A stretch of DNA of 64,000 bases from Mucilaginibacter sp. PAMB04168 (GCF_039634365.2 NZ_CP155079.2:868001-932000); one strand, 5' to 3'. Positions 17,700-26,346 are shown, counted from the stretch's first letter. Notes: a model not told the origin generated them from the letters alone. Numbers and translations are program-made.

Positions 17700-18101
17700 A
17701 TGAATAAATGGCAGCAACGAAGAGCACAGCTCTCGAATGACGGTGCACAAAGAGTGTTGACCGCAAAACAATTCTTAGGTAAAGAAGGTGCGATAGCCTA
17801 CTTAACACCTCAACAGTTGTTCAGTTTTAATGACCATGCCCGTGAAGAGGACGTAGACCACTTCGCCAATGTAATTGAATTAGGCAAGCAGTTTCGTATG
17901 ACTGGTTGCCAAAAGCCAAAAGCCCCAGACAAGGGCGGTAACAAGTACGTATGGCCAGTGTTCAACCGTAATGGCAACGTTGATGGTGGCAAAGTACTTA
18001 ACATTGGTAACCTTTACCAGTTTATTAATGATCTGTACGATCGTAAGTTTACTATTGGCTTTACCTACGATGACCTAATCGAGGAAGCTGAACAAGTTTA
18101 A
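17700..18101 (+). CDS. Small unknown element protein
   Basis: 133 residues, no signal peptide, acidic C-terminus (TYDDLIEEAEQV). The middle has a basic, proline-rich stretch (CQKPKAPDKGGNKYVWPVF). I recognise no domain. It stands alone with 237 bases before it and a clear terminator after it, so it is its own transcription unit. Codon use agrees with the integrase and helicase genes. Confidence 0.5.
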   Translation: MNKWQQRRAQLSNDGAQRVLTAKQFLGKEGAIAYLTPQQLFSFNDHAREEDVDHFANVIELGKQFRMTGCQKPKAPDKGGNKYVWPVFNRNGNVDGGKVLNIGNLYQFINDLYDRKFTIGFTYDDLIEEAEQV

Positions 18102-18113
18102 CAATCAAGTGGT

Positions 18114-18144
18114 ACCCGGCAGCAATTCAGTTGCCGGGTTCTTT
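18114..18144 (+). terminator. Terminator after the 133-residue gene
   Basis: ACCCGGCA / TGCCGGGT, a perfect 8-bp stem with a 10-base loop, followed by TCTTT, 13 bases past the stop codon. Confidence 0.8.
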
Positions 18145-18210
18145 AATTAAATTCTAAAATCTATCTGACAGTGCACCCAAGTGTACTGAAAAGGACAACT
18201 ATACCCCAAA

Positions 18211-20058
18211 ATGAAATTGTTACATGAAGAAATAGTAGAACTTGCAGTCGACCAGTTCCTGAACGATATAGAACCTTTTAAGTCTAAAGGCATTCAAAGA
18301 AATACCATCAATCATAAAGTGTTACCGGGATGTGGTGCTACAACATTAGAGATTGAGCATACCAAACGACATAGTATTTTGTTACTGCCCAATGTTCCTG
18401 TTATACAAGGCAAGTGCGAGAAATATAACAAAGATGGCAAAGTGCTGGTACTTGGCATACATACAGATACAACGGATATAGAAATATTAGACTACTTAGC
18501 CTCAAACGTGGAATACCACAAGATTCTGGTCACGCCTGAATCGTTTAAACGCTTGAAAGCATTCGTTGGCAGGGCTATCTATAGCAAGTACTTTCTGTTG
18601 TTTGATGAATGCGACCACGTTGTTAAAGATGTTAACTATCGCCCCGACATCATTCTGCCAATGATTGACTTCTTCCTCTTTACAAACAAAGCTTTTATAT
18701 CCGCTACACCGATCATCCCTTCCGACCCTCGTTTCAGAGCTTATGGCTTTACTTATGTTAAGATCAGGCCTACCTTTGAGTTTAAAGAAACTATCAGGCT
18801 TATCACCAGTAACAATGTGGTTCATACCTTAAAGCAGTTTATAAGAGAGAATGATAGGGAACGTTATTTTATATTCTGCAACAGTGCAACACTTATTGCG
18901 GATGTTATTACCAAACTTGACATTTCAGAGGATAGTGCTATATATTGTGCAAAGAAGAGTAGAAGAACACTAAGGCGCAACGGCTACAAAGATGTTCACA
19001 TGAAGCTCCAATCATTTAAAAAATTCAACTTCCTTACCAGTAGATTCTATGCAGCCGTTGATATTGAGTATAAGCTCTATCAATGCGACCCCACTATTAT
19101 AATGCTTACCAATCTTTACACCGCACCACAAACTATGCTTGACCCACATAGTGATGCTATACAGATAGCTGGCAGGTTCCGGAAGGAAAAGGATATAACA
19201 ATAAACAAAGAGATTGTACACATTGCAAACCTTAAGCCTAAATTAAAAACAGCTGGTGCCGAAGCTATTTGGCAGGAACTTGACGAAATGCACAAGGCAT
19301 ATAAACATCTAAGCAAACTTTTTAACAATGCTACAACAGCTGGCAGCAAGAAGATGTGGGAAGAGGCCTTAGAAAAAGTAGGGTATCAAAAGTACCTGCA
19401 TAAGAGTGGCAGCCGAAACTTCTATATGATAGACAACCTAATCCACGAAGATAAAGTTAAAGGCTATTATCTATCAGCAGCCGAGCTTAAAGAGGCTTAC
19501 AAGATCAGCGAATACTTTAATCTTGACGAGCGTAGCAAGGACTTCATTTATCGTTATACAGATGAAGACAGGCAGAAATACAAGCCAGGTACAGGTTTAC
19601 AAAGCGACAAGGTATTCGTTCAGGAAAAGTTAATGGAAGTGACTAGCCCAGCTAAATATGATGATATGCAAATTGCGATTACTGTCGCATCATTAAGTTT
19701 AGATTATGGAGACATCATGGCACCAATACATAAGTATGGCATTGCTGAGTCGAGAATACTTCGGTTCGACGTTAATAAGATCCAACAGGAAATTGATTTG
19801 GAAGTTGTAAAGCAGCAATTAAACCTTTTAAAGCAACATGTTAGCAGGCAACTTATAGCAGGGAAAGCGTACATGGCAGCTACTATTATCAGAGAATTAA
19901 CTAACAGTATCAATGCTCTTGGTTTGGAAGGACTGAAAGCTAATCTTAACCTTATGAGGAAGCTTGCAACATTGTCCAGCAGTGATAACCGAGTGCTAAT
20001 TGGTAAAGATGAAAACGGCAAAGAGCTTCGTGGGTATAGAATCATTCAATATCATTAG
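18211..20058 (+). CDS. SF2 helicase-like ATPase with unusual P-loop
   Basis: 615 residues. Helicase-like motifs in the right order: PGCGATT (39-45) in place of Walker A, DECDH (132-136) for motif II, SATP (164-167) for motif III, and QIAGRFRK (318-325) for motif VI, followed by a charged helical C-terminal half. The Walker A lysine expected in GxGK[ST] is not there (GATT instead), so ATP binding is either atypical or lost. As the largest gene of the left half it may serve element replication or processing, or defence. It is preceded by 66 bases and followed by two unusual inverted repeats. Confidence 0.7.
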   Translation: MKLLHEEIVELAVDQFLNDIEPFKSKGIQRNTINHKVLPGCGATTLEIEHTKRHSILLLPNVPVIQGKCEKYNKDGKVLVLGIHTDTTDIEILDYLASNVEYHKILVTPESFKRLKAFVGRAIYSKYFLLFDECDHVVKDVNYRPDIILPMIDFFLFTNKAFISATPIIPSDPRFRAYGFTYVKIRPTFEFKETIRLITSNNVVHTLKQFIRENDRERYFIFCNSATLIADVITKLDISEDSAIYCAKKSRRTLRRNGYKDVHMKLQSFKKFNFLTSRFYAAVDIEYKLYQCDPTIIMLTNLYTAPQTMLDPHSDAIQIAGRFRKEKDITINKEIVHIANLKPKLKTAGAEAIWQELDEMHKAYKHLSKLFNNATTAGSKKMWEEALEKVGYQKYLHKSGSRNFYMIDNLIHEDKVKGYYLSAAELKEAYKISEYFNLDERSKDFIYRYTDEDRQKYKPGTGLQSDKVFVQEKLMEVTSPAKYDDMQIAITVASLSLDYGDIMAPIHKYGIAESRILRFDVNKIQQEIDLEVVKQQLNLLKQHVSRQLIAGKAYMAATIIRELTNSINALGLEGLKANLNLMRKLATLSSSDNRVLIGKDENGKELRGYRIIQYH

Positions 20059-20070
20059 GCAGCTATTATA

Positions 20071-20131
20071 GATTGGACACATGAACGCTGGAAGTGTTAT
20101 TTATAGACCACCTAAGCCAAAGTGTCCAATC
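20071..20131. repeat. Spaced inverted repeat, 41-nt spacer, copy 1
   Basis: GATTGGACAC (20071-20080) and its perfect complement GTGTCCAATC (20122-20131) are separated by exactly 41 bases. It begins 12 bases after the helicase stop codon. There is no T run, so it is not a normal terminator. The spacer does not resemble those of the other copies. Confidence 0.85.
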
Positions 20132-20159
20132 GAATTAATTCAATCAATTAAATTATTAT

Positions 20160-20218
20160 AATGGACACTAAATGTTGGAATGACTAACTTCTAGTCTCTG
20201 TTAGTCCAAGTGTCCATT
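20160..20218. repeat. Spaced inverted repeat, 41-nt spacer, copy 2
   Basis: AATGGACAC (20160-20168) and GTGTCCATT (20210-20218) form a perfect 9-bp inverted repeat, again with a 41-base spacer, 28 bases after copy 1. Both lie in the gap between the helicase gene and the convergent UDG-like gene. Confidence 0.85.
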
Positions 20219-20322
20219 CAGAAGTTGCCGCGTGCAGCTTTTGTTGTTTAAATAATATGGAGCTTAACTTATAAATGGTCACTTAACACTCCTACAACTT
20301 TTAAAAGTTAACATTCGCAAGT

Positions 20323-21018
20323 TCATGCTCTATCTGCAAATGCTTGCGCAGCTTTGACAATGCCATCTACGTACCAGTCGCTTCTAACACGACTTGCAGG
20401 GTGACCAGCACCAACAATTAACTTACCATCCTTAATATAGTACTCACACTCACCTGCGAACATCCTACCTTCATCTAAACCGAGATCACTTCTTAAGTAC
20501 CCAATGGTGCCACCACAGATAATTATATCAGGATCGTAGCTTTCTATCTGATGTAAGATAACGCGCTTATCTCTCTCGTAAGCTTCCGTTAACTCACTTC
20601 CAACAGCCACCGAACCACCTGGACGCTTCTTGATGTTAATATAGGCTATGCTGTTAAGCACGTCTATCATTTCAGGATTATCTGGAATATCATCCATCCC
20701 ATCCCAAGGAAGATCATGAAGAATACCATATGTAGTGTAAATAATCTTAGTGAAGGTGTTGGCAAGACCCTTTAGAAGCTTGTCACCGTCCCTGGCCTTA
20801 CTAATCAATTCCTTCGTTATACTCCACTCACCAGCCCTACCTACCTCATTCACTTCTTTCAATATCCAAAGTATTCTATACTTAGCATCATTGTAGTTTC
20901 TTAGGTTAACAATGCCATCCGTTACAATACCATGATCTATTCCAAAGTGGCTTATGTAATGGTCAAGGACATGCCTGTCGATTGCAGCTTCATCTTCTAT
21001 TGTAAGGATTGGTTTCAT
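20323..21018 (-). CDS. Uracil-DNA-glycosylase-superfamily-like protein
   Basis: 231 residues. The fold signature of the UDG superfamily is suggested by an early WILKEVNE segment (about 51-58), SIAYINIKKRPGG (about 127-139), DIIICGGTIGYL (about 169-180) and a late GHPASRVR (about 208-215), which would be the substrate-contacting histidine loop. Members of this superfamily remove uracil or other bases from DNA, but many mobile-element forms have no known activity. It is the only minus-strand gene in the left half of the element and has a 445-base upstream region with a 16-bp palindrome. Confidence 0.65.
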   Translation of the reverse strand: MKPILTIEDEAAIDRHVLDHYISHFGIDHGIVTDGIVNLRNYNDAKYRILWILKEVNEVGRAGEWSITKELISKARDGDKLLKGLANTFTKIIYTTYGILHDLPWDGMDDIPDNPEMIDVLNSIAYINIKKRPGGSVAVGSELTEAYERDKRVILHQIESYDPDIIICGGTIGYLRSDLGLDEGRMFAGECEYYIKDGKLIVGAGHPASRVRSDWYVDGIVKAAQAFADRA

Positions 21019-21463
21019 ATATTCTATTGTATGCGGTTCTCAAACATAATCAAATGGCATCAGATAGGTACTGGCATCTCAGCTATATTTTTAGAAGTCA
21101 ACCATCACAAACTATATGTGTTAAGCACTCACACCTATACACCCTCCCTTTATTTAGCACCCCTCTGGCCATCCATTTTAGAAGTCACAGTATACAGCTC
21201 TTTGCAATTGCAAAGCATTTTACAATTTGAAAGTTGTGTGTGGCTTGAGCGTTCCACCAGGTCTGATGTAACGCCCCTCCCTTGCTTTCGAAGAAAAGCA
21301 AATAATATCTGTTGGGCGCTTACTGCGCCTGTTTGTCGAAGCGGTAAAAGCGTTCCCTACAGAAACACTTTGGTTTACCGCACAACCTATCAATGATTAG
21401 TGCCCACCTTGCTTACTCTTTAAAAGTTAACTGCTCCCAATCACTATTTAGCAACCCATCACT
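21019..21463. other. Gene-free divergent region with palindrome and repeats
   Basis: 445 bases between the UDG-like gene and the next plus-strand gene. It contains a perfect 16-bp palindrome CTTTGCAATTGCAAAG at 21200-21215, two copies of TTTTAGAAGTCA (21089-21100 and 21176-21187), and TTTAAAAGTTAAC at 21419-21431, one of several such words in the element. It likely holds promoters for both directions and an operator; no gene is visible. Confidence 0.55.
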
Positions 21464-21964
21464 ATGCACTTTGAATACAACCCTAATAAGCACGACAAAA
21501 ATATTCCCGAAGAACCTGAACCACCTCAAAGACAATATCGCATCGCTAAGCGTTGGAAGGTCGCACCTCGGCATCACATAGGTAAGCACCATACCGGTAT
21601 CAATTTGGGATTGGAAAGCTTCTTTATGAAAATCCGTAAGAAAGTCAGGAAGCTTTACGCCCAGCAGAACGAATACTTCTATGACAGGGATTATCGGAAT
21701 GACAACGTAGACCCATGCAGCATGCATACTATCGCTTGCAGAACCTTCTACATGAGTCTCGATTGCAGCTACTTCTACGAGTATTATATACAGTACAATA
21801 TAGAAGATAGTCCATTTAAAGAAGAGATAGCATTCTTGCTGCGAACTACCCAAAAGCCTAAAGTAATGGAACCAAACATGGCTACATACTTTGAGAATAT
21901 GAGGAGGTACAACAACGATGACCCTCAATATTTCTCTTACCTCAAACCAGAGGATGAGCAGTAG
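21464..21964 (+). CDS. Unknown basic/aromatic element protein
   Basis: 166 residues with a very basic N-terminal third (RQYRIAKRWKVAPRHHIGKHH) and a tyrosine-rich acidic remainder. A long minus-strand open frame covers the same bases, but the plus frame is followed by a good terminator and matches the direction of its neighbours. The basic start would suit nucleic-acid binding. I recognise no family. Confidence 0.5.
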   Translation: MHFEYNPNKHDKNIPEEPEPPQRQYRIAKRWKVAPRHHIGKHHTGINLGLESFFMKIRKKVRKLYAQQNEYFYDRDYRNDNVDPCSMHTIACRTFYMSLDCSYFYEYYIQYNIEDSPFKEEIAFLLRTTQKPKVMEPNMATYFENMRRYNNDDPQYFSYLKPEDEQ

Positions 21965-21990
21965 CCAACACCACACTTACACACAACAGG

Positions 21991-22020
21991 AAGCCTGAGC
22001 GACAACGTTCAGGCTTTTTC
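21991..22020 (+). terminator. Terminator after the 166-residue gene
   Basis: AAGCCTGA / TCAGGCTT stem with an inner CG/CG pair, followed by TTTTT, 27 bases past the stop codon. Confidence 0.85.
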
Positions 22021-22050
22021 ATTTTTATTAACTTTTAAAAAATCAATTTC

Positions 22051-22503
22051 ATGGAAACACCAAGCAAACAAGACCAAGCCATCAAGACTGCTAACGAGGC
22101 AGTAGAAAAAGCTTACCAAGCCATTATCAAACAGGTTAAACAGATCTTAGCCGATTGCCCTACCGAGGAACTTCGTACTTACGTAGAACGGACAGGAAAG
22201 ACCAATGAATCACATTCTTTCTACTCACCGATGGTTTACATCAGCGTAGGAGAATATTTTGGCAAGCGGATGATCTCCTATGCCAAGAACTTCAAGGTTA
22301 AACCGCACATCGGTAACCACCTGGACACGCTCATTGTACGATCTATCTATAGGTTAACCAGTGTCGAAGCCACCAAAACTAATATCGAGGACAGGCTTGA
22401 AGAATACACTTACCATTACAGTAAGTATGATGATGCTTTGAAGTATACCGAGACACTCGACAACTACAAGAAAGACATTGTTCACCCAGAGCAAGCAGCA
22501 TAA
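22051..22503 (+). CDS. Unknown protein, paralogue 1 of a tandem pair
   Basis: 150 residues, no signal peptide, mostly helical. It begins METPSKQDQ and contains AYQAIIKQVKQIL, SPMVYISVG, RSIYRLTSVEATKTNIEDRLEEY. The same landmarks in the same order occur in the next gene, so the two arose by duplication. The next ATG follows its stop codon directly. Function unknown; the pair may form a heteromer. Confidence 0.55.
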   Translation: METPSKQDQAIKTANEAVEKAYQAIIKQVKQILADCPTEELRTYVERTGKTNESHSFYSPMVYISVGEYFGKRMISYAKNFKVKPHIGNHLDTLIVRSIYRLTSVEATKTNIEDRLEEYTYHYSKYDDALKYTETLDNYKKDIVHPEQAA

Positions 22504-23004
22504 ATGAAACAGCCATCAAACACAGACCAACGCGTCTTAACTTATAATGCAGAAGTACGCAAGGCTTACCACAAAATTTTAAAGCAGGCCAGAGCTCTTA
22601 TTGCTACAGTCGAACAGCACGAACTAAGGTGCAGCTTGGTACAGGCAGACCGTAGCAAGCCAGTCTTTATGAACAAGGTGCATGAGTTTGTCAATCCGCT
22701 AATCTACCTATGCCTAATGTGCCCGGTTGATACTTACTGCATACACTTCGGATTTGAAGTTTACGGCAGTGGAGAGAATGACTACACAGCACTTACTTCT
22801 AAGTTTATGCGAACGCTTTATAAGTTAACATCAAATGAGCATACAGCGATCAACATTGAGGACTGCGTCTCAACTTATAATGTTATCACAGAGTGCAATG
22901 ACCTTTTTGACTATATGCACGAACGGGATAAGAGCAACCATGACTTCGAGCTAATCGCTTATAAGCCTAAACCAGTTAAAAGAAAGTTGATGAAGGTTGC
23001 TTAA
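22504..23004 (+). CDS. Unknown protein, paralogue 2 of a tandem pair
   Basis: 166 residues. It begins MKQPSNTDQ and contains AYHKILKQARALI, NPLIYLCLMC and MRTLYKLTSNEHTAINIEDCVSTY, each aligning with the preceding protein at clear but low identity. It has a basic tail (KPKPVKRKLMKVA) absent from paralogue 1. Start follows the previous stop with no gap. A 41-nt-spaced inverted repeat begins 5 bases after its stop codon. Confidence 0.55.
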   Translation: MKQPSNTDQRVLTYNAEVRKAYHKILKQARALIATVEQHELRCSLVQADRSKPVFMNKVHEFVNPLIYLCLMCPVDTYCIHFGFEVYGSGENDYTALTSKFMRTLYKLTSNEHTAINIEDCVSTYNVITECNDLFDYMHERDKSNHDFELIAYKPKPVKRKLMKVA

Positions 23005-23008
23005 CTTA

Positions 23009-23073
23009 TAATGGATACTGATTAACTTTGCCTCTAATCAATACAAGAAGCACAACACAGACAGTATCCATTA
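23009..23073. repeat. Spaced inverted repeat, 41-nt spacer, copy 3
   Basis: TAATGGATACTG (23009-23020) and CAGTATCCATTA (23062-23073) are perfect 12-bp complements with exactly 41 bases between. The arm core ATGGATAC differs from the other copies by a C-to-T change on the left arm that is compensated on the right arm (GTATCCAT), so the pairing itself is conserved. Confidence 0.87.
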
Positions 23074-23120
23074 CATATAATTATTTAAGAAAATAGAGCG
23101 TTGCTTTATTTGTTCTTGTT

Positions 23121-23234
23121 CAAGAAACCTAGGAAATTTCAAACACAATGAGAACAGATGAGATCAACGTCCATGCGCGAAAGCGTTTGGGCGAAGACTT
23201 GTTTGTTGTTGTGTGGGCTTCCTAGGGCCTCTTG
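23121..23234. other. Long imperfect inverted repeat in gene-free region
   Basis: Within the 245 gene-free bases after copy 3, CAAGAAACCTAGGAA (23121-23135) faces TTCCTAGGGCCTCTTG (23219-23234), an imperfect 15-16-bp inverted repeat enclosing about 80 bases. The loop contains a possible 25-codon frame from ATG 23148. It may be a small RNA or a decayed insertion; I cannot choose. Confidence 0.35.
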
Positions 23235-23318
23235 AACGCAAATACGGTCTAGTCCAGGCGCTTTTGTGTTATCTAACCCACCGATGAAGGACTGCATTGG
23301 TACTTCACTATCACGAAA

Positions 23319-23717
23319 TTGAAAACTTTCTTACTCACCATTGCAGCATTGATGTGCTTCGTTGCTGTTCATGCCCAAGTTGTTTACACAGCAACACAAT
23401 CGTCCACGAGAAAATTAAATGCTCAAGGAGCAGTCGTTAGCAAAACACCATTCAGAAGGCTTAGCAAGAACGCCACTATTAGTCTTTACAACAATTACCT
23501 AGTAATCAACTTCAACGGGTTTGTTGATGAAAACCAATCCTACAAGTTTGCTCGCAAGATTGATTTAACTACTGATGATGGTGGTTATACGCAATGGAAC
23601 GCCACTGACAAGAATGGTAAAGAATGCGAGGTGTTGATTAAGGATTTTGGTACCTACAGCAAGATTGTGATACGTTACATAGCTGATAAGTATATAGTAA
23701 TCTACCAGACACTATAA
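23319..23717 (+). CDS. Small exported protein, unknown
   Basis: 132 residues. A TTG start at 23319 is needed to give a complete signal peptide (KTFLLTIAALMCFVAVHAQ); the first ATG would cut it in half. The mature part has beta-rich character with LYNNYLVINFNGF and DLTTDDGGYTQWNATDKNG. No recognisable domain. It precedes two other small envelope proteins in the same direction, as a possible envelope-directed module. Confidence 0.5.
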   Translation: MKTFLLTIAALMCFVAVHAQVVYTATQSSTRKLNAQGAVVSKTPFRRLSKNATISLYNNYLVINFNGFVDENQSYKFARKIDLTTDDGGYTQWNATDKNGKECEVLIKDFGTYSKIVIRYIADKYIVIYQTL

Positions 23718-23780
23718 ATATAACAACACAGCCATCACAGGCAGCAGCATATCGTTGCTGTCTTCAATCCTCATTTTACA

Positions 23781-24194
23781 ATGATTACACCAGTTACTAT
23801 ACTTATGGCCATTGCTTTAATGTTCTATGCCTTACGTGGTAGGTCACAGCCAGCTAAGGAGCCTGTGAAAGAGAAGGAGTATATAGGGAACTATCTATTT
23901 TACAGGGTAAACCTTAATGATGAGCAACCACTATACCTTGATGGTGCAGGAATTGGCAAGCTAACTATCTATAAGAGTAGTCGCAGCTTTGCTTTCCATG
24001 CGAATGATAAACTCATCTATTACCGCTCTAACTACACCAGTACCATGAATGAGGAACTGGAAGAAAGCTTCTCTTTTACTGATGGTAAGGCAACATGCTA
24101 TTGGAAACAACAGCGCCTTGTGCTCTATATAAATTTAACAGACGATGGTACACACGGGAATCAGTACGAATTGGACTTCTCTGAGGCTACTTAG
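23781..24194 (+). CDS. Small membrane-anchored protein, unknown
   Basis: 137 residues starting with a hydrophobic segment (ITPVTILMAIALMFYALRG) followed by a polar basic stretch, so it is probably anchored in the inner membrane with the rest outside, or exported. A 14-bp word CCATCACAGGCAGC lies before this gene (23732) and again before the next one (24218). No family recognised. Confidence 0.5.
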   Translation: MITPVTILMAIALMFYALRGRSQPAKEPVKEKEYIGNYLFYRVNLNDEQPLYLDGAGIGKLTIYKSSRSFAFHANDKLIYYRSNYTSTMNEELEESFSFTDGKATCYWKQQRLVLYINLTDDGTHGNQYELDFSEAT

Positions 24195-24285
24195 ACAGCT
24201 TGCCTTTTTAAAGGTAACCATCACAGGCAGCCACACATAACCGCACTTAATTACAATCAAACCCATACAACAACAGATCACAACA

Positions 24286-25119
24286 ATGAAAAGATTAATC
24301 CTATTGGCTGTAACAGCCTTCATGTTATCGTCTTGCTCTAAATCAGGAGGAAGTGGCAGTACAGAAGAAGTAAAGCCAACTGCTCCATTAACACCCGTAC
24401 ATGAAGTTATTGACAGTAAGTATATTGCTGTATATCCTGATTATCTTGATATTGATTATACCAAGGTAGACCCGAATGGAGAGATAACTAAGAAGCTGAT
24501 TGATGCAGCTATCAAGACCATCAACCAAAGCAACAGCTTCAACAATGTCTATGTGAAAGGTAAGACATTAGGCTTCATCTTTCGTCGAGGCAAGTCAGCC
24601 CAGCCAAGCACCATTTCGTTGAACAGCAGCAGTAACCTTTATAAGGAAGTTACCAAAAACTGGTCTTGGAACGGCGTGGTGACGATTAGAAAACAGAATA
24701 TACTTATAACAAAAGAGCAGTATGAGCAGATGGTCAAACTCAATGTTAAAGCATTTAACACATTTGAGCAAGCTTCTGTACTATCAAAGGTAACCAGTGG
24801 TGATGTGATGGTTATTAAGTTTGCCTTAGCAAAGAACAAGACAGCGGATAAGCAAATATTGAGTTATGACCTGCAAGCATCAACACCCATAACCTTTACA
24901 CCTCAGTTTGAAATCAACTGCCTAATCCCAGGCTTTTACGACCGTCAAACAGATGTGTTGGTGGATATACCTGATGGCCCTGCAAAGCCAGCACAACGCG
25001 ATTTGGGAGCAGGTGTCATTTCCTATACTCAGGACATGGATGGTGGCAATGCCACAGATGCGTTGAACTTTGCTATTGCAAGGCAGTACTATCAAAGGTA
25101 CGTGGTGCCAAACCTTTAA
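24286..25119 (+). CDS. Lipoprotein of unknown function
   Basis: 277 residues with a type II signal peptide and lipobox (FMLSSC at 14-19), then a Gly/Ser linker (SKSGGSGS). The mature part has no motif that I recognise. Third of a run of small envelope-type proteins in the element. The stop codon overlaps the word TTTAAAAGTTAAC, and a terminator follows at 25140. Confidence 0.6.
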   Translation: MKRLILLAVTAFMLSSCSKSGGSGSTEEVKPTAPLTPVHEVIDSKYIAVYPDYLDIDYTKVDPNGEITKKLIDAAIKTINQSNSFNNVYVKGKTLGFIFRRGKSAQPSTISLNSSSNLYKEVTKNWSWNGVVTIRKQNILITKEQYEQMVKLNVKAFNTFEQASVLSKVTSGDVMVIKFALAKNKTADKQILSYDLQASTPITFTPQFEINCLIPGFYDRQTDVLVDIPDGPAKPAQRDLGAGVISYTQDMDGGNATDALNFAIARQYYQRYVVPNL

Positions 25120-25139
25120 AAGTTAACAAGTCGAAATGC

Positions 25140-25169
25140 AGAGCTTACCTATTTGGGTAGGCTCTTTTT
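25140..25169 (+). terminator. Terminator after the lipoprotein gene
   Basis: AGAGCTTACC / GGTAGGCTCT stem (one G-T pair) with a 6-base loop, then TTTTT. It ends the envelope-protein run and lies before the ATG at 25187, arguing against an earlier start at 25136 for the next gene. Confidence 0.87.
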
Positions 25170-25186
25170 ATTTATCTTTAACATTC

Positions 25187-25543
25187 ATGGAATCAAACAA
25201 CATACAACAAACATTAACCTTTGCAAAGGAACATACAGGAAGATGGTATGTAGTGCTACCTGAATGGAAAGGAAGTAAGGCAGAATTAGAAATGGTAGAG
25301 GGTGCAGACACGATGCTCGATATCATGGCACAAGGTGGAAAGGAAGTGACACTCACGGTGAGTGAACAACCTTTTGGAGGCTCTAATGAGTTGATACTTA
25401 CAGAAGATTTATCGAATGGTATAGGTGGCGGTATGTACCTTTTAAAGGTTTACCAAGGCGAGGAGATTAATCATAAGATGTGGTTATGTGAGGTTATGAA
25501 CTATGTGTTTAAGAAATTGCCACCAGTAGTTTATTTCAAATGA
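25187..25543 (+). CDS. Small unknown protein
   Basis: 118 residues. I chose ATG 25187 (MESNNIQQTLTF) because the frame upstream runs through a terminator. Contains KEHTGRWYVVLPEWKG, LTVSEQPFGGSNEL and GGGMYLLKVYQGEE, suggesting a compact alpha-beta domain of a type widespread as hypothetical proteins in Bacteroidota. Cytoplasmic, function unknown. Confidence 0.5.
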   Translation: MESNNIQQTLTFAKEHTGRWYVVLPEWKGSKAELEMVEGADTMLDIMAQGGKEVTLTVSEQPFGGSNELILTEDLSNGIGGGMYLLKVYQGEEINHKMWLCEVMNYVFKKLPPVVYFK

Positions 25544-25601
25544 TGGGTCTGAATGGTTAAGCTTGCTGTCAAGAGGTTTAACTTTTATATTAGCCTACCC
25601 A

Positions 25602-26102
25602 ATGACAACTCAACAACGGCATAACTTATTATGGTTGGCAAGTGCAATCACACATCCAAGCCACTACACGAGAAGGCAACACTACTATGATGAAGTACAC
25701 AGGTTGTTCTTTACAAGGGTAAAGATTGATTATAACGGTGCTAGGTTTGAAATTAGAGATAGCTATGATAAGCCTTTAGTAGAAGATGCTGCAAGTGATC
25801 TGTTAGTACGTCTTGAACTTATAAACGATGCAAGCAGCGAGATTGTAGAGATTCCAAAGCTCAATGTCGAAGATAAGATTGCAATACAAACGTTATTCTT
25901 GAAGCACTTCGAAGGTGTTTACTACTACAATGAGATACAGGAAGCTATTAATAATCAGCAGGACGACCACAGGTTTGTATTAGATACGGTCCTAATAGAG
26001 AATGATAATGCTGCTCCTATGGCTCCGTATTGGGATGATTATAAGTTGAGGACGGTAACACAGTATATAAACATCTTTGGAAACACAGTTGGTATCAAAT
26101 GA
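25602..26102 (+). CDS. Unknown soluble protein
   Basis: 166 residues from ATG 25602 (MTTQQRHNLLWLASAI); the frame is open 39 bases further to a TTG, which I reject because it adds only a few unlikely residues. Contains HPSHYTRRQHYYDEVHRLFF and a central LFLKHFEGVYYYNEIQEA. No family recognised. The next frame begins two bases after its stop codon. Confidence 0.5.
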   Translation: MTTQQRHNLLWLASAITHPSHYTRRQHYYDEVHRLFFTRVKIDYNGARFEIRDSYDKPLVEDAASDLLVRLELINDASSEIVEIPKLNVEDKIAIQTLFLKHFEGVYYYNEIQEAINNQQDDHRFVLDTVLIENDNAAPMAPYWDDYKLRTVTQYINIFGNTVGIK

Positions 26103-26103
26103 C

Positions 26104-26346
26104 GTGAAGGCACTTGTTCGTACATTGGCTTATGTTATGCTAGTAATTAGCGGACTACTATGGTTTATAATAGTGGCTGGCTTGCTAACCATTGCAACTG
26201 ATCCTGAAGATCATCTGTTCGATGACGAGTTTAATAGTTGGCAATTCCAAGTGCTACGTATAGGAAAGATTACTGCCCTTATAGCCGTAGCAGTCATTAC
26301 TTACAGGATAGGCAAAGCGTTGCTTAGAGTAAAGCTTAGTGAATAG
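26104..26346 (+). CDS. Small membrane protein, two transmembrane segments
   Basis: About 80 residues with two hydrophobic spans (AYVMLVISGLLWFIIVAGLL and ITALIAVAVITYRIG) separated by an acidic loop. The start is uncertain: GTG at 26104 directly behind the previous stop, or an overlapping TTG at 26077. Probably coupled to the preceding gene. Unknown function. Confidence 0.4.
   Translation: MKALVRTLAYVMLVISGLLWFIIVAGLLTIATDPEDHLFDDEFNSWQFQVLRIGKITALIAVAVITYRIGKALLRVKLSE

Noticed and set aside
20071..20218. Reading the 41-nt dyads as ordinary terminators or as a CRISPR array
   Set aside because: No T runs follow, loops are far too long for terminators, spacers are bounded by inverted rather than direct repeats, and copies are spread over 17 kb without cas genes.
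21413..21976. 187-codon minus-strand frame opposite the gene at 21464-21964
   Set aside because: The two strands compete. I kept the plus frame because of the terminator directly after it and the direction of its neighbours. The minus frame is hydrophobic and valine/isoleucine-rich, as shadows of Tyr/Asn/Asp-rich genes tend to be. Not fully excluded.
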